Below, piece by piece: positions 36,301-44,585 of a DNA stretch of 64,000 nucleotides. Position 1 is the stretch's first letter, and every line of letters begins with the position of its first letter. The stretch is from contig NZ_VJYD01000017.1 of assembly GCF_007341385.1 (NCBI RefSeq), positions 31,998 to 95,997 on the forward strand. Reading direction: 5' to 3'. The translations under genes were made by a program, and so were the position numbers. The stretch is from Flavobacterium daemonense (GTDB taxonomy: Bacteria > Bacteroidota > Bacteroidia > Flavobacteriales > Flavobacteriaceae). Below the pieces are notes generated by a model. It had not been told where the DNA came from. It ran no database searches and worked only from the letters and a program-made list of their open reading frames with translations.

Positions 36301-36573
36301 CTCTATCTTGCTTGGATGTTTCAGCCATTTTTTAATAACAATTTTTTCATTTGTTGGAGCACCATCCGATAACAAAACAAAATCAGTATTATCAGAATAA
36401 ATATCCTTATTTCCAGTAATGCAATATTTATTATTATCGTGATTGAATGTAACATAACTTCTATTTTCTTTTGTTAGAACAACTTCAATTTCTCTTTCAA
36501 TATCCTTTAAATTAATAATGGAGTTATTAAAGATTTTAATTTTTTCTCTTAATTCCGGTAATATTATTTTCAT
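33325..36573 (-). CDS. Large DEAH-box superfamily 2 helicase, possible nuclease C terminus
   Basis: The frame opens at a TTG at 36627, but ATG 36573 (MKIILPELREKIKIF) is the preferred start, giving 1,082 residues. The helicase core (about 120-470) follows the restriction-enzyme-like SF2 order: LRKPQLGAIH, Walker A PTGTGKT (GTGKT 152-156), DEAH (260-263), TATPFR, GEGFDLP (414-418) and QFIGRFTR (motif VI). About 600 further residues have no known domain that I recognise. Near 905-955 the pattern WDVIFNDDDRNEMADLVLL followed by VYLNLYHIKF could be a degenerate PD-(D/E)xK nuclease core. There is no methylase or specificity subunit beside it. The gene is more AT-rich than its neighbours. Lone helicase-nuclease proteins of this size are typical of phage defence; that role is inference. 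Confidence 0.8.
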   Translation of the reverse strand: MKIILPELREKIKIFNNSIINLKDIEREIEVVLTKENRSYVTFNHDNNKYCITGNKDIYSDNTDFVLLSDGAPTNEKIVIKKWLKHPSKIEINPKIVLDSWKDSFVYKSDDDSKIKKNNEGGLRKPQLGAIHNILGHLTNSTEAGIVVLPTGTGKTETMLSVLIANRCEKLLVIVPSDSLRSQLSEKFISLGILKQFGIVSESALYPKVGILDKGIKKIEDLKDFFERSNVIVSTMNLISNIPNDYMEVITGLCSHLFVDEAHHAKAKQWDRVIGYFDKGKVIQFTATPFRYDGERLSGKFIYNFSMKDAQEQGYFQKIDFIPVKEYDREIADKEIALKAIEKLKEDRDVNKLDHFLMARCRTNLRADEVFKLYENYTEFNPVVIHSNVLNRKFILENIKKRKHKIIVCVDMLGEGFDLPELKIAALHDIRKSLPITLQFIGRFTRVSNSIKLGNASFIANLRQEGIEEGIDLLYNKESNWNTILPDLSQIATQDQIDFSEFLAGFNNIEESDIPFQNINPAFSTLVYKNSTNVLQKLNVITKEDFPEYKHRFISYNEHERTLVILLGKEFNVEWGSFSEFQNFDWHLMVIHYEVKNNLLFIHSSVKKESFNFLVDKVFVDGYAKISEIDVFKVFYNVKRLLLFNVGMRMTPGKDKSFQSFFGSNLQSAITKAELNAGFKNNIFGVGFEDGDKVSFGASTKGKIWSYLRGNLKELTNWCTNVGDKLINPDIDPNEVLDTLEPKVIERRPASIPYFIDWNPLFYKEVDRKYELKISSVLYNLWDCELQIKNPSETGDILFDLLTVKDVISFKLIINENGFKIEKISTLDVLIIKGSQEPKALLGYFNGDYPPQIGFIENSILYGNRYIKYNEEVLDFPKNEIIPFDWQGVDLTKESMGFDENNFVKNSIQYKLWESLKKENWDVIFNDDDRNEMADLVLLRDEADKVYLNLYHIKFVTKGKDQSIAVPTNNLENLNLYQICGQVQKSINWKYKDYKFFKEHFNRRENLKRRINKTRILKGDIDIIDEVCNSMRKKPLEIQIFLVQPGINKNNVSKSVLKLLYVTANHLDITAGLKLKVIGSEI

Positions 36574-36826
36574 TATGTTAATTATCTGATTGGTTATTTT
36601 TTTATTTAAGATTAAATTATCACCCAAATTTAATTACCTGATTTATAGCATTTTTACGGAAAACCATATTCTACTAAAATTCATTACAAGCAAGTGTAAC
36701 AATAAATAAAAGAAAAACAGCAAGTACAAATACCCATTTTTGCAAACCAAAAAAATCCCCAACTTTCCCTAAATTTATCCCCAAATAAATCCCATTTTAG
36801 CATTATCAAAAAAGCATTCCATCAAA

Positions 36827-38035
36827 ATGAATAAAAACATAACCAAACTCTATAATATAGCTCAAAAAGAAACCCGAAAAATAATAGGTTTAATGTCAGG
36901 AACTTCGCTTGACGGACTTGACTTGGCGCTTTGTGAAGTTTCGGGCGAAGGCGAAAGTACAATCGTAAAAATCAAGCAGTTTGAAACCATCGATTACAGC
37001 GAAGACATTAAAACCGAAATCAGAAAAGTATTTGCTAAAAAAACAATCGATTTTCAGCATTTGGTTTTGCTCAACGCATGGATTGCCGATTTGCACTCGG
37101 GAATGATCAAGGATTGTCTTTCAAAATGGAATATTCCCGCAAGCGAAGTTGATTTGATCGCATCGCACGGACAAACGGTTTTGCATGCGCCAAAGTTTTT
37201 GCATCAGCACGAAAAATTTCCAAATGCTACTTTGCAAATTGGCGATGGCGATCATATTGCCGTAAAAACCGGAATTATCACGTTATCCGATTTTAGACAA
37301 AAACACGTTGCAGGCGGTGGCGAAGGTGCGCCTTTGGCCGTTTATGGCGATTATTTGTTATTCAGCAAAAAAGGCGAAAATAGAATTATGCTCAACATGG
37401 GCGGCATTGCAAATTTCACCTATTTACCAGCCTCACAAAACGCCGAGGAAGTTTTTGTAACCGATACCGGAACGGCAAATACTTTAATAGATATTTTCAC
37501 CAAACAGTTTTTCCCTGACAAAAGCTTCGATAAAGATGCTGAAATTGCGAAAAGCGGAACTGTAAATCAAGCCCTTTTAAGCGAATTAAAAAGCGACGCA
37601 TTCTTCCAAAAAAGTTTTCCAAAAACAATTGGTCAGGAATTATTCAATCAGGATTTTGTGAACTCGGCTTTGGTAAAATTAGGTTTAGAGAACATTTCGG
37701 CACCAGATTTGCTGGCCACTTTAACGCGCCTAAGTGCTGAGACGATTGCCGAAGCGGTTTTGTTTGTGGTAGAAAATACTAAAACACCAATCGAAGAGTT
37801 TACAGTTTATATGTCGGGCGGTGGCGCTAGGAATCCGTTATTGGTGAGTTGGTTACAGAAATTATTGTCTTGTAAATTTGAAAAAAGCGACGTTCTCGGA
37901 ATTTCAGGCGATGCGAAAGAAGCGGTTTTGTTTGCTGTTTTGGCAAATGAAACGGTTGCGGGAGGAAATTATAATTTTGGTTCAAAAAAAGGAATTCCAT
38001 CGGTAACAATGGGGAAAATTTCTTTTCCAAGCTAA
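36827..38035 (+). CDS. anmK: Anhydro-N-acetylmuramic acid kinase
   Basis: A 402-residue cytoplasmic kinase that opens the 1,6-anhydro ring of anhMurNAc and phosphorylates it to MurNAc-6-phosphate during murein recycling. It belongs to the ASKHA fold: the first phosphate loop is GLMSGTSLDGLDLAL (about 22-36), then DLIASHGQTVLHAP, ADFRQKHVAGGGEGAPLAV-type sequence, NMGGIANFTYLP and MSGGGARNPLL. Length is typical. It is the first gene of a same-strand run that also includes an AmpG-like permease and a NagZ-like hexosaminidase, which strongly supports this function. Confidence 0.95.
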   Translation: MNKNITKLYNIAQKETRKIIGLMSGTSLDGLDLALCEVSGEGESTIVKIKQFETIDYSEDIKTEIRKVFAKKTIDFQHLVLLNAWIADLHSGMIKDCLSKWNIPASEVDLIASHGQTVLHAPKFLHQHEKFPNATLQIGDGDHIAVKTGIITLSDFRQKHVAGGGEGAPLAVYGDYLLFSKKGENRIMLNMGGIANFTYLPASQNAEEVFVTDTGTANTLIDIFTKQFFPDKSFDKDAEIAKSGTVNQALLSELKSDAFFQKSFPKTIGQELFNQDFVNSALVKLGLENISAPDLLATLTRLSAETIAEAVLFVVENTKTPIEEFTVYMSGGGARNPLLVSWLQKLLSCKFEKSDVLGISGDAKEAVLFAVLANETVAGGNYNFGSKKGIPSVTMGKISFPS

Positions 38036-38044
38036 ATATTTTTT

Positions 38045-38284
38045 GCCACAGATTAAAAGGATTAAAAAGATTAATCCATAAAATCCTTTAATCTGTGGCT
38101 ATAAAAAAGTTGCCACAAATTACACGAATTTTCACGAATTGCTTTTTATACAGTCAGAAAAAATTAGTGGAAATTTGTGTAATTCGTGGCTAAAAAAATA
38201 CCATTACTTGCACAAATTGCACTATTTTTTGTTTTTAATTATTCCTTTAAAAAATAATTCGTGAAAATTCGTGTAATTCGTGGC
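38045..38284. repeat. Nested GCCACAGATT and GCCACAAATT palindromes
   Basis: Two elements occupy the anmK-GHL10 gap. 38045-38099 pairs GCCACAGATTAAAAGGATT with AATCCTTTAATCTGTGGC (one bulge). 38112-38284 has 29-nt arms with one mismatch, left end GCCACAAATTACACGAATT, and a partial third copy (TTTGTGTAATTCGTGGC) near 38175-38191. Same families as 13598 and 15227. Confidence 0.9.
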
Positions 38285-38324
38285 AAAAGAAACTATTTTT
38301 GGTTTTTGTTAATAAAAGATTGAA

Positions 38325-39899
38325 ATGCATAAAAATCAGCACTTACTATACTCTATTATATTTTTGTTTTTCTTTGGATGGAAATCCTCTTCACAGGAAA
38401 ATGTACAGCATCCTAAAAACGAATTCAGAGGTGTGTGGATTGCGACGGTTGTGAATATTGACTGGCCAAAAACGGCTACTGACAATGTTGAAAAAGAAAA
38501 AGCTGATTATCTTGAAATTCTAGAAACCTACAAAAAATTAAATTATAACGCTGTAATTGTTCAGGTTCGAAGCGTTGGCGATGCCATTTATCCTTCTGAA
38601 TTTGCGCCTTGGTCACGATTTTTGACAGGGAAAGAAGGTTTGGCTCCAAATCCGTATTATGATGCTTTGGCTTGGATGATCGAGCAAGCGCACAATCGCG
38701 GATTTGAATTTCACGCTTGGCTGAATCCATATCGTGCGACTTTCGATTTAAATAAAAACCTTTTAAGTCCAGGACACGATCTTTTCAAACATCCGGAATG
38801 GATGATCGAATACGGCGGAAAATATTATTATGATCCTGCTTTGCCGGAAGTTCAAGCGCATTTGACTAAAGTGGTAAAAGAAGTCGTTGACAAATATGAT
38901 ATCGACGCGATTCATTTTGATGATTATTTTTATCCGTATGCCGTTCCCGGAAAAGTGTTTAATGACAGCGCTTCGTACAAAAAATACGGAGCCGGCTTAA
39001 GTCTTGCCGATTGGCGTCGTGCGAATGTGAGCAACTTTGTACACACGATTTCTACGACTATTAAAGCAAGCAAACCTTGGGTTCAATTCGGAATTAGTCC
39101 GTTTGGAGTTTGGCGAAATAAAACACAAGATCCACGAGGCTCTGAAACTGCATCTACATCAAATTACGACGATTTATACGCAGATCCAATGTTATGGATG
39201 GATCAAAAATGGATCGATTATATTCTGCCACAATTGTATTGGAGCATGAATAATACTAGAGCTTCTTATTCAAAATTAGTAAAATGGTGGTCTGAAAACG
39301 CTAGCAGCAATACTGCAATTTACATCGGGCACGCAACATACAAAATTAGAGCTGATGGCGATAAAAACTGGAATTTCATGCAGGAAATCCCAACCCAAAT
39401 TGACTTTTTGAGAACATTCAAAAATGTTTCGGGAAGCGCCTATTTTAGTTCTAAATGGTTCATGAACAAAAACTTTGATGTGGTTCGTCATCTTGAAGAA
39501 AATCAATATAAATATCCAGCACTTCCTGCTCCGGTTCCGAATTTGAGACACGTTATTATCGACACGCCACAAGTAACTGAATATGCGAAAGACAGCATCA
39601 AATATACTTTTACAATAAAAAGTCCGCTGAATACAAAAGTTCGTTACATGGTTGTTTATGGTGGCGACCAAACTTCTAAAATCGATATTAATGATGCGAC
39701 AAAAATTGTTGAAAAAGTTACCGTTAAAGAAGTTGACGGAAATATCACTTTTTCAATTGCTGGCGGAAAACTGAATCTTTACAAAGCCTGCGCCGTAACT
39801 TTTATTGATTATTACGCCAATGAAAGCACGCCAACAACTATTGACCTAAAAAAACCTTTTAAAAACTATACACCAAATCAACCTAATGAAAATAGATAA
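38325..39899 (+). CDS. GHL10 (DUF187) glycoside hydrolase-like protein
   Basis: A 524-residue exported protein with an N-terminal signal segment (LLYSIIFLFFFGWKSSSQ). It carries the hypothetical-glycosyl-hydrolase-like GHL10 TIM barrel: FRGVWIATVVNIDWP at the start, then VQVRSVGDAIYPSEFAPWS, FHAWLNPYRA, and IDAIHFDDYFYPY with a likely catalytic Asp pair; QLYWSMNN lies near the barrel end. A beta-sandwich-like C-terminal region follows (about 420-524). Family substrates are largely undefined, with glycan or peptidoglycan links proposed. Position between anmK and an AmpG-like permease gene suggests a role on murein glycan outside the cytoplasm. Its 3' end overlaps the next gene by 14 bp. Confidence 0.88.
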   Translation: MHKNQHLLYSIIFLFFFGWKSSSQENVQHPKNEFRGVWIATVVNIDWPKTATDNVEKEKADYLEILETYKKLNYNAVIVQVRSVGDAIYPSEFAPWSRFLTGKEGLAPNPYYDALAWMIEQAHNRGFEFHAWLNPYRATFDLNKNLLSPGHDLFKHPEWMIEYGGKYYYDPALPEVQAHLTKVVKEVVDKYDIDAIHFDDYFYPYAVPGKVFNDSASYKKYGAGLSLADWRRANVSNFVHTISTTIKASKPWVQFGISPFGVWRNKTQDPRGSETASTSNYDDLYADPMLWMDQKWIDYILPQLYWSMNNTRASYSKLVKWWSENASSNTAIYIGHATYKIRADGDKNWNFMQEIPTQIDFLRTFKNVSGSAYFSSKWFMNKNFDVVRHLEENQYKYPALPAPVPNLRHVIIDTPQVTEYAKDSIKYTFTIKSPLNTKVRYMVVYGGDQTSKIDINDATKIVEKVTVKEVDGNITFSIAGGKLNLYKACAVTFIDYYANESTPTTIDLKKPFKNYTPNQPNENR

Positions 39900-41211
39900 T
39901 AAACCTTGGTTCTGGATTCCGTTTCTGAACTTTGCATCTGGATTGCCTTACGCCATAATTATTTCGGTTTCGGTAATTATGTACAAAAATCTGGGAATTT
40001 CAAATGAAGACATTGGCGTTTATACCAGTTTATTATATCTTCCTTGGGTAATCAAACCACTTTGGAGTCCGCTTGTAGAATTGGTAGGAACCAAAAGAAA
40101 ATGGTTTTTATTGATGCAATTATTGATTTCAATCGCCTTTTTGCTGGTCGGATTTACGATTCCGTTTAATGGCTTTTTTATACTTTCATTAGCGATATTC
40201 TGGGTTGCCGCTTTTGCTTCTGCTTCCAATGATATTGCGACCGACGGTTTCTATTTATTGGTATTACCAGAAGACAAACAATCTTTTTTTATCGGAATTA
40301 GGAGCACTTTTTACAGGCTTTCCATGCTTGCCGGAAACGGATTGGTGGTGCTTTTTGCAGGTTATTTAGAACATAAATACGGTGATAATACAAAAGCATG
40401 GTCATACACCATGATTTGTGTTGGTTTATTAATGACTTTCATCACGGCTTACAATTTTATTTTTACTCCAAAAAATGAAATAAATGCTGTTGCTAATACT
40501 AAAGAAGCACATCATAATCAAAACTTTGCAACTGTTTTTATCAGCTTCTTTAAGAAAAAACAAATCGGAGTAATTCTGGCTTTTATTCTGGTTTTCAGAT
40601 TAGGAGAATCACAATTACTTAAAATGCTGACGCCATTTTTACTTGATAAAAGAGAATTAGGCGGCATGGGATTGGATACAGAAGCTGTCGGAATTATTTA
40701 TGGTACATTAGGAATTTTTGCGCTTACAATAGGAGGAATTTTAGGAGGAATTGCCATTTCAAAACATGGTCTTACAAAATGGATGTTGCCAATGTTTTTA
40801 GCTATGCACCTTCCAATACTTGGTTTTATTGGATTGGCTCATTTTCAGCCTCAAGAACTTTTTCATCTTCATTTAAATTTATATTTTTTTGAGATAAATT
40901 CTCCATTAAATCTTTATACTTGCATTACCGTTGTTTTGGAACAATTTGGTTATGGTTTTGGATTTACAGGTTTTATGATGTATTTGATTCATGTTGCCGA
41001 AGGAGAATCAAAAACAGCACATTATGCACTTGCAACCGGATTTATGGCATTAGGAATGATGTTGCCGGGAATGCTGAGCGGTTTTATACAACAATATTTA
41101 GGTTATCAAAACTTCTTTGTTTGGGTTTTGATTGCTACAATTCCAGGTCTTATTTTATCACGTTTTTTAATTTTCCCAAAAGATTTTGGGAAAAAATCAG
41201 AAGAAGTTTAA
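39886..41211 (+). CDS. AmpG-like MFS muropeptide permease
   Basis: A 441-residue membrane protein with about 12 helices of the PAT/AmpG branch of the major facilitator superfamily. Near the N terminus it reads WFWIPFLNFASGLPYAIIISVSVIMYKNLG, and GVYTSLLYLPWVIKPLWSPLV resembles the AmpG loop; FWVAAFASASNDIATDGFYLL is the strongest family mark. AmpG imports anhydro-muropeptides for recycling. The flanking anmK and nagZ homologues support that substrate. It overlaps the preceding gene by 14 bp and the next start is 22 bp on, consistent with one operon. Confidence 0.9.
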   Translation: MKIDNKPWFWIPFLNFASGLPYAIIISVSVIMYKNLGISNEDIGVYTSLLYLPWVIKPLWSPLVELVGTKRKWFLLMQLLISIAFLLVGFTIPFNGFFILSLAIFWVAAFASASNDIATDGFYLLVLPEDKQSFFIGIRSTFYRLSMLAGNGLVVLFAGYLEHKYGDNTKAWSYTMICVGLLMTFITAYNFIFTPKNEINAVANTKEAHHNQNFATVFISFFKKKQIGVILAFILVFRLGESQLLKMLTPFLLDKRELGGMGLDTEAVGIIYGTLGIFALTIGGILGGIAISKHGLTKWMLPMFLAMHLPILGFIGLAHFQPQELFHLHLNLYFFEINSPLNLYTCITVVLEQFGYGFGFTGFMMYLIHVAEGESKTAHYALATGFMALGMMLPGMLSGFIQQYLGYQNFFVWVLIATIPGLILSRFLIFPKDFGKKSEEV

Positions 41212-41233
41212 ACCCCAAATCAAACTTTTACCT

Positions 41234-41575
41234 ATGGAAATCAATGAAAATTTGCAGGCCGAACGCAACTTGAAAGGAGCTGAGTTCGAAAAAAATGGAA
41301 ATCTTGAAAAAGCAATTGAATTGTATGAGGAAAATGTCGCGGAAAGCTTTAAAGGAAATCATCCTTACGATCGATTAGCTACGATCTACAAAAATCAGCT
41401 TGATCTTGAAAATGAAATCAGGATTTTAGAAAAAGCAATTATCGTTTATGAGGAAATTACACTCGTGGATAGATTGGAAGGTTTGCCAAAACTCTTCCGT
41501 TTTAAAAACCGATTAGAAAAAGCTATTGAAACAAAAAAACAATTGGCTAAGCAGAAAAAGGCTAAACTGAAATAA
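41234..41575 (+). CDS. Small TPR-like protein
   Basis: The preferred start is ATG 41234 (MEINENLQAERNLKGAEFEK), giving 113 residues; an earlier in-frame ATG at 41186 would lie inside the AmpG-like gene. The sequence shows a tetratricopeptide-like helical repeat (AERNLKGAEFEKNGNLEKAI, ELYEENVAESF, then HPYDRLATIYKNQLDLENEI), with a lysine-rich tail. Such proteins bind partner proteins; none can be named. It has no signal peptide and sits within the recycling cluster. Confidence 0.75.
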   Translation: MEINENLQAERNLKGAEFEKNGNLEKAIELYEENVAESFKGNHPYDRLATIYKNQLDLENEIRILEKAIIVYEEITLVDRLEGLPKLFRFKNRLEKAIETKKQLAKQKKAKLK

Positions 41576-41593
41576 AACATTTTTTTTAAAACA

Positions 41594-41728
41594 CATAGGA
41601 ACATAGATTTTTTTGTGTAAAAAGAATAAAAAAGAGAAACTCGTTTCTCAACACATAGCTATGTGTATTTAAATAAAGTGAAACGCCTTTATCAACAACT
41701 AAATACTATGTTTCTATGTGTTAGAAAA
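41594..41728. repeat. ACACATAGGAACATAG inverted repeat
   Basis: Left block ACACATAGGAACATAG and right block CTATGTTTCTATGTGT flank the gap between the TPR and GNAT genes, with an internal hairpin ACACATAGCTATGTGT near 41651-41666. Confidence 0.8.
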
Positions 41729-41759
41729 TTAAACGATACAAATCTAAGTATTCTAAATC

Positions 41760-42191
41760 ATGAGTATAAAACGCACCAATTCAGACGATATCGATTTTAT
41801 AAATCTCGTTGCTTTGTTAGATAAAGATTTAGCAATTAGAGATGGAGACGATCATGCATTTTACAATCAGTTTAATAAAACCGATAAAATAAAACATGTG
41901 ATTGTGTATTACGAAAACGAAATTCCTGTTGGTTGTGGCGCTTTTCGCGAAAAAGAAAGCGACAAAACCGAAATCAAACGAATGTACGTTCATCCTGATT
42001 ACAGAAAAAAAGGAATTGCTTCAAAAGTTTTAGCCGAATTAGAAATCTGGGCCAAAGAAGTGGGTTACACGTATACCATTTTGGAAACCGGAAAAAATCA
42101 ACCGGAAGCCATCAACTTATATCAAAAATTAAATTATACCATCATTCCAAATTATCCTCCTTACGAAAAATGGATAATAGTGTCTGCATGA
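41760..42191 (+). CDS. GNAT-family N-acetyltransferase
   Basis: A 143-residue acyl-CoA-dependent acetyltransferase. The acetyl-CoA pyrophosphate loop is in MYVHPDYRKKGIASKVL (R/QxxGxG/A pattern RKKGIA), preceded by PVGCGAFREKESDKTEIKRM and followed by GYTYTILETGKNQPEAINLYQKLNY, the usual GNAT closing segment. The substrate is unknown; because it lies 17 bp upstream of the nagZ-like gene an amino sugar or peptide is possible. Cytoplasmic. Confidence 0.88.
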   Translation: MSIKRTNSDDIDFINLVALLDKDLAIRDGDDHAFYNQFNKTDKIKHVIVYYENEIPVGCGAFREKESDKTEIKRMYVHPDYRKKGIASKVLAELEIWAKEVGYTYTILETGKNQPEAINLYQKLNYTIIPNYPPYEKWIIVSA

Positions 42192-42207
42192 AAAAGACTT
42201 TATAATA

Positions 42208-43821
42208 ATGAAAATTACTGCCGAAGCATTACGACAAAGAATAGGACAATTCTTTTTTCCTGCCGTTTTTATAAACGACACCGAGGAAAATATTCAAGAA
42301 ACCGAACGCCTTATAAAAGAACATAATATTGGCGGATTGACCTTTTTCCATAGTCGTGCGAGCGCTGCAACGAATTACGAAAGCAAGAAAAAAGTAGTTT
42401 TTAATGACGACAGCTACGAAAAAATTAGAGCCTTAATTGCTCGTTATCAAAAAGCAGCTTCTACTCCACTTTTAATCAGTATTGATGCGGAATGGGGATT
42501 AGCAATGCGTATCGAAAAAACACCACAATATCCGTATGCGATTACGCTTGGTGCTTTGCCAGAAAACAAAGCTGATTTGATTTATGAAGTTGGAAAACAA
42601 ATTGGTTTAGATTTAAAAGTAGCCGGAATTCAATATAATTTATCGCCTTTGGCTGACATCAATAATAATCCAAATAATCCGGTTATTGGGTATCGTTCTT
42701 TTGGTGAAAACAAAGAAAAAGTAGCCGATTTTGCTGTGGAATATTTAAACGGAATGTCGGAAGTTGGTGTTTTAGGCTGTTTGAAACACTTTCCTGGACA
42801 CGGAAATACCAATGTCGATTCGCATTTAGGATTACCTGTTCTAAAGGAAACTTTAGAAGAATTAATGGAAAACGAATTATATCCGTTTATAAAAGGTATT
42901 GAAAACAATGTCGATTCAATTATGATTGGGCATTTGGCAGTTCCAAGTTTAAATGATGGAAAAGATACATCGGCAACTTTATCAAAAGCAGTTATTCAAG
43001 ATCTTTTGCGTAATAAATTAGGTTATGATGGTTTGGTGATTTCTGATGCTTTGAATATGCATAGCGTTTCTAAATTATATGAAACCAAAGGTCAACTAGA
43101 ATGGGAAGCTTTCAACGCTGGAAATGACGTTTTATGCTTCGCCGAAAATGTTCCCGAAGGAATTGAAGCGATTCTGAAAAATGCTTCGCCAGAACGTATC
43201 GAAGAAAGCTTTAACCGAATCATGAAAGCCAAAGAAAAAGCCGGAATTCTTTCTGGAAATATTGCTACTTTTGGCGAATTAAACTTTGAAAAAGCATCTG
43301 AATTAAATTTAGAAATTGCTCAAAATGCAATTACAACTATTATTGATAATTCAAATTCAAAGTTGGCTTTTGAAGCGCAAAAAAACAACAAACTTGCTAA
43401 ACTGAGTTTATATAAAAATACCGAAAACACTTTCTTTAAAACTTTAAATTCAAAACTGAATTCTCCGGAATTAGCTTTTGAAAATTTAGAAGTTTCGGAT
43501 ATTTCATCCATCAAAAAAGAATTAGAAAATTTCGACACGATTTTAATTTCATTATTTGTTCCAAAGGCAAAACCAATGAATAATTTTGAAATTGATAATG
43601 AAGTTTTAGAATTGCTTTCTGATTTACTTCAAACCAAAAAATGTATTGTTTATGTTTTCGGAAATCCATATGTTTTGCCAATTATTCCGAATCTTAAAAA
43701 AGCTTTAGGACTGGTTCAAGCATATCAAGATTTTGAAGAATTTCAAAAAACTGCAGGAATTCAATTTTTAGAAAAAAATAGTTTTAACGGCGTTTTACCA
43801 GTAAATATTGATATCCAATAA
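42208..43821 (+). CDS. nagZ: NagZ-like beta-N-acetylhexosaminidase (GH3)
   Basis: A 537-residue GH3 enzyme without signal peptide, so probably cytoplasmic. The NagZ signature KHFPGHGNTNVDSHLGLP supplies the Asp-His dyad, and D280 in GLVISDALNM is the expected nucleophile. It should remove GlcNAc from GlcNAc-anhMurNAc peptides imported by AmpG, giving the substrate for later steps and finally AnmK. The last 180 residues form an extra domain not found in short NagZ proteins, and the beta-lactamase-like domain fused to some Bacteroidota homologues is absent. Last gene of the cluster. Confidence 0.9.
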   Translation: MKITAEALRQRIGQFFFPAVFINDTEENIQETERLIKEHNIGGLTFFHSRASAATNYESKKKVVFNDDSYEKIRALIARYQKAASTPLLISIDAEWGLAMRIEKTPQYPYAITLGALPENKADLIYEVGKQIGLDLKVAGIQYNLSPLADINNNPNNPVIGYRSFGENKEKVADFAVEYLNGMSEVGVLGCLKHFPGHGNTNVDSHLGLPVLKETLEELMENELYPFIKGIENNVDSIMIGHLAVPSLNDGKDTSATLSKAVIQDLLRNKLGYDGLVISDALNMHSVSKLYETKGQLEWEAFNAGNDVLCFAENVPEGIEAILKNASPERIEESFNRIMKAKEKAGILSGNIATFGELNFEKASELNLEIAQNAITTIIDNSNSKLAFEAQKNNKLAKLSLYKNTENTFFKTLNSKLNSPELAFENLEVSDISSIKKELENFDTILISLFVPKAKPMNNFEIDNEVLELLSDLLQTKKCIVYVFGNPYVLPIIPNLKKALGLVQAYQDFEEFQKTAGIQFLEKNSFNGVLPVNIDIQ

Positions 43822-43879
43822 GATACAATTACAAATAGTCAAAATTTATCAACTTATAAATTTTTATAATCACATCTTA

Positions 43880-43911
43880 TTGTAAGAAGCTGTACTTATG
43901 CCCTACTTTTG
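43880..43911 (+). promoter_or_regulatory. Promoter of the peroxiredoxin gene
   Basis: A -7 box TACTTTTG (43904-43911) matches TAnnTTTG exactly, with a TTG at 43880-43882 as a possible -33 element 21 bp upstream. The start codon is 36 bp downstream of the box. Confidence 0.65.
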
Positions 43912-43946
43912 CACCAGAAATAAATTTTTAACGTAAAACGAAAAAT

Positions 43947-44585
43947 ATGTCTTTAGTAGGAAAAAAATTCCCAAGTATTGCAGTAGATGCTATCTCAGAA
44001 ATGGGTGATAATTTGAAAATCAACATTTTTGAAGAAGCAGTAAACAACAACAAAAAAGTATTATTGTTTTGGTACCCAAAAGATTTCACTTTTGTTTGCC
44101 CAACTGAATTACACGCCTTTCAAGCTGCATTACCAGAATTTGAAAAAAGAAATACTATCGTAATTGGTGCTTCTTGCGATACTAACGAGGTTCACTTTGC
44201 TTGGTTAAATACTCCAAAAAACAATGGTGGAATCGAAGGTGTTACTTACCCAATCTTAGCGGATACAAACCGTAACTTATCTAACATTTTAGGAATTTTA
44301 GATATTGATTCTACAGAATACAGCGAAGAAACTGATTCAGTTATCATCGAAGGTTCAAACGTAACTTTCAGAGCTACTTACCTTATTGACGAAACTGGAA
44401 AAATCTTCCACGAAAGTGTAAACGATATGCCATTAGGACGTAACGTAAACGAATACCTAAGAATGGTTGACGCTTACACGCACATCCAAACTAAAGGTGA
44501 AGTTTGTCCTGCAAACTGGGAAGCTGGTAAAGAAGCTATGTCTGCAGACAGAATCAGTACTGCTGAATACTTAAGCGCAAACTAA
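43947..44585 (+). CDS. 2-Cys peroxiredoxin (AhpC/TSA family)
   Basis: A 212-residue cytoplasmic peroxidase that reduces H2O2 and organic hydroperoxides. The peroxidatic cysteine is C51 in FTFVCPTELHAF, and C187 in KGEVCPANWEAG is the resolving cysteine on the C-terminal arm. An YPILADTNRNLSNILGIL segment is typical of the AhpC-Prx1 class. It is followed by thioredoxin and tpx genes, forming an oxidative-defence group; the nearby thioredoxin may be its reductant. Confidence 0.95.
   Translation: MSLVGKKFPSIAVDAISEMGDNLKINIFEEAVNNNKKVLLFWYPKDFTFVCPTELHAFQAALPEFEKRNTIVIGASCDTNEVHFAWLNTPKNNGGIEGVTYPILADTNRNLSNILGILDIDSTEYSEETDSVIIEGSNVTFRATYLIDETGKIFHESVNDMPLGRNVNEYLRMVDAYTHIQTKGEVCPANWEAGKEAMSADRISTAEYLSAN

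Noticed and set aside
33325..36573. Type I restriction HsdR subunit
   Set aside because: The helicase motifs are similar, but the N-terminal HsdR nuclease domain is missing and no hsdM or hsdS gene is adjacent.
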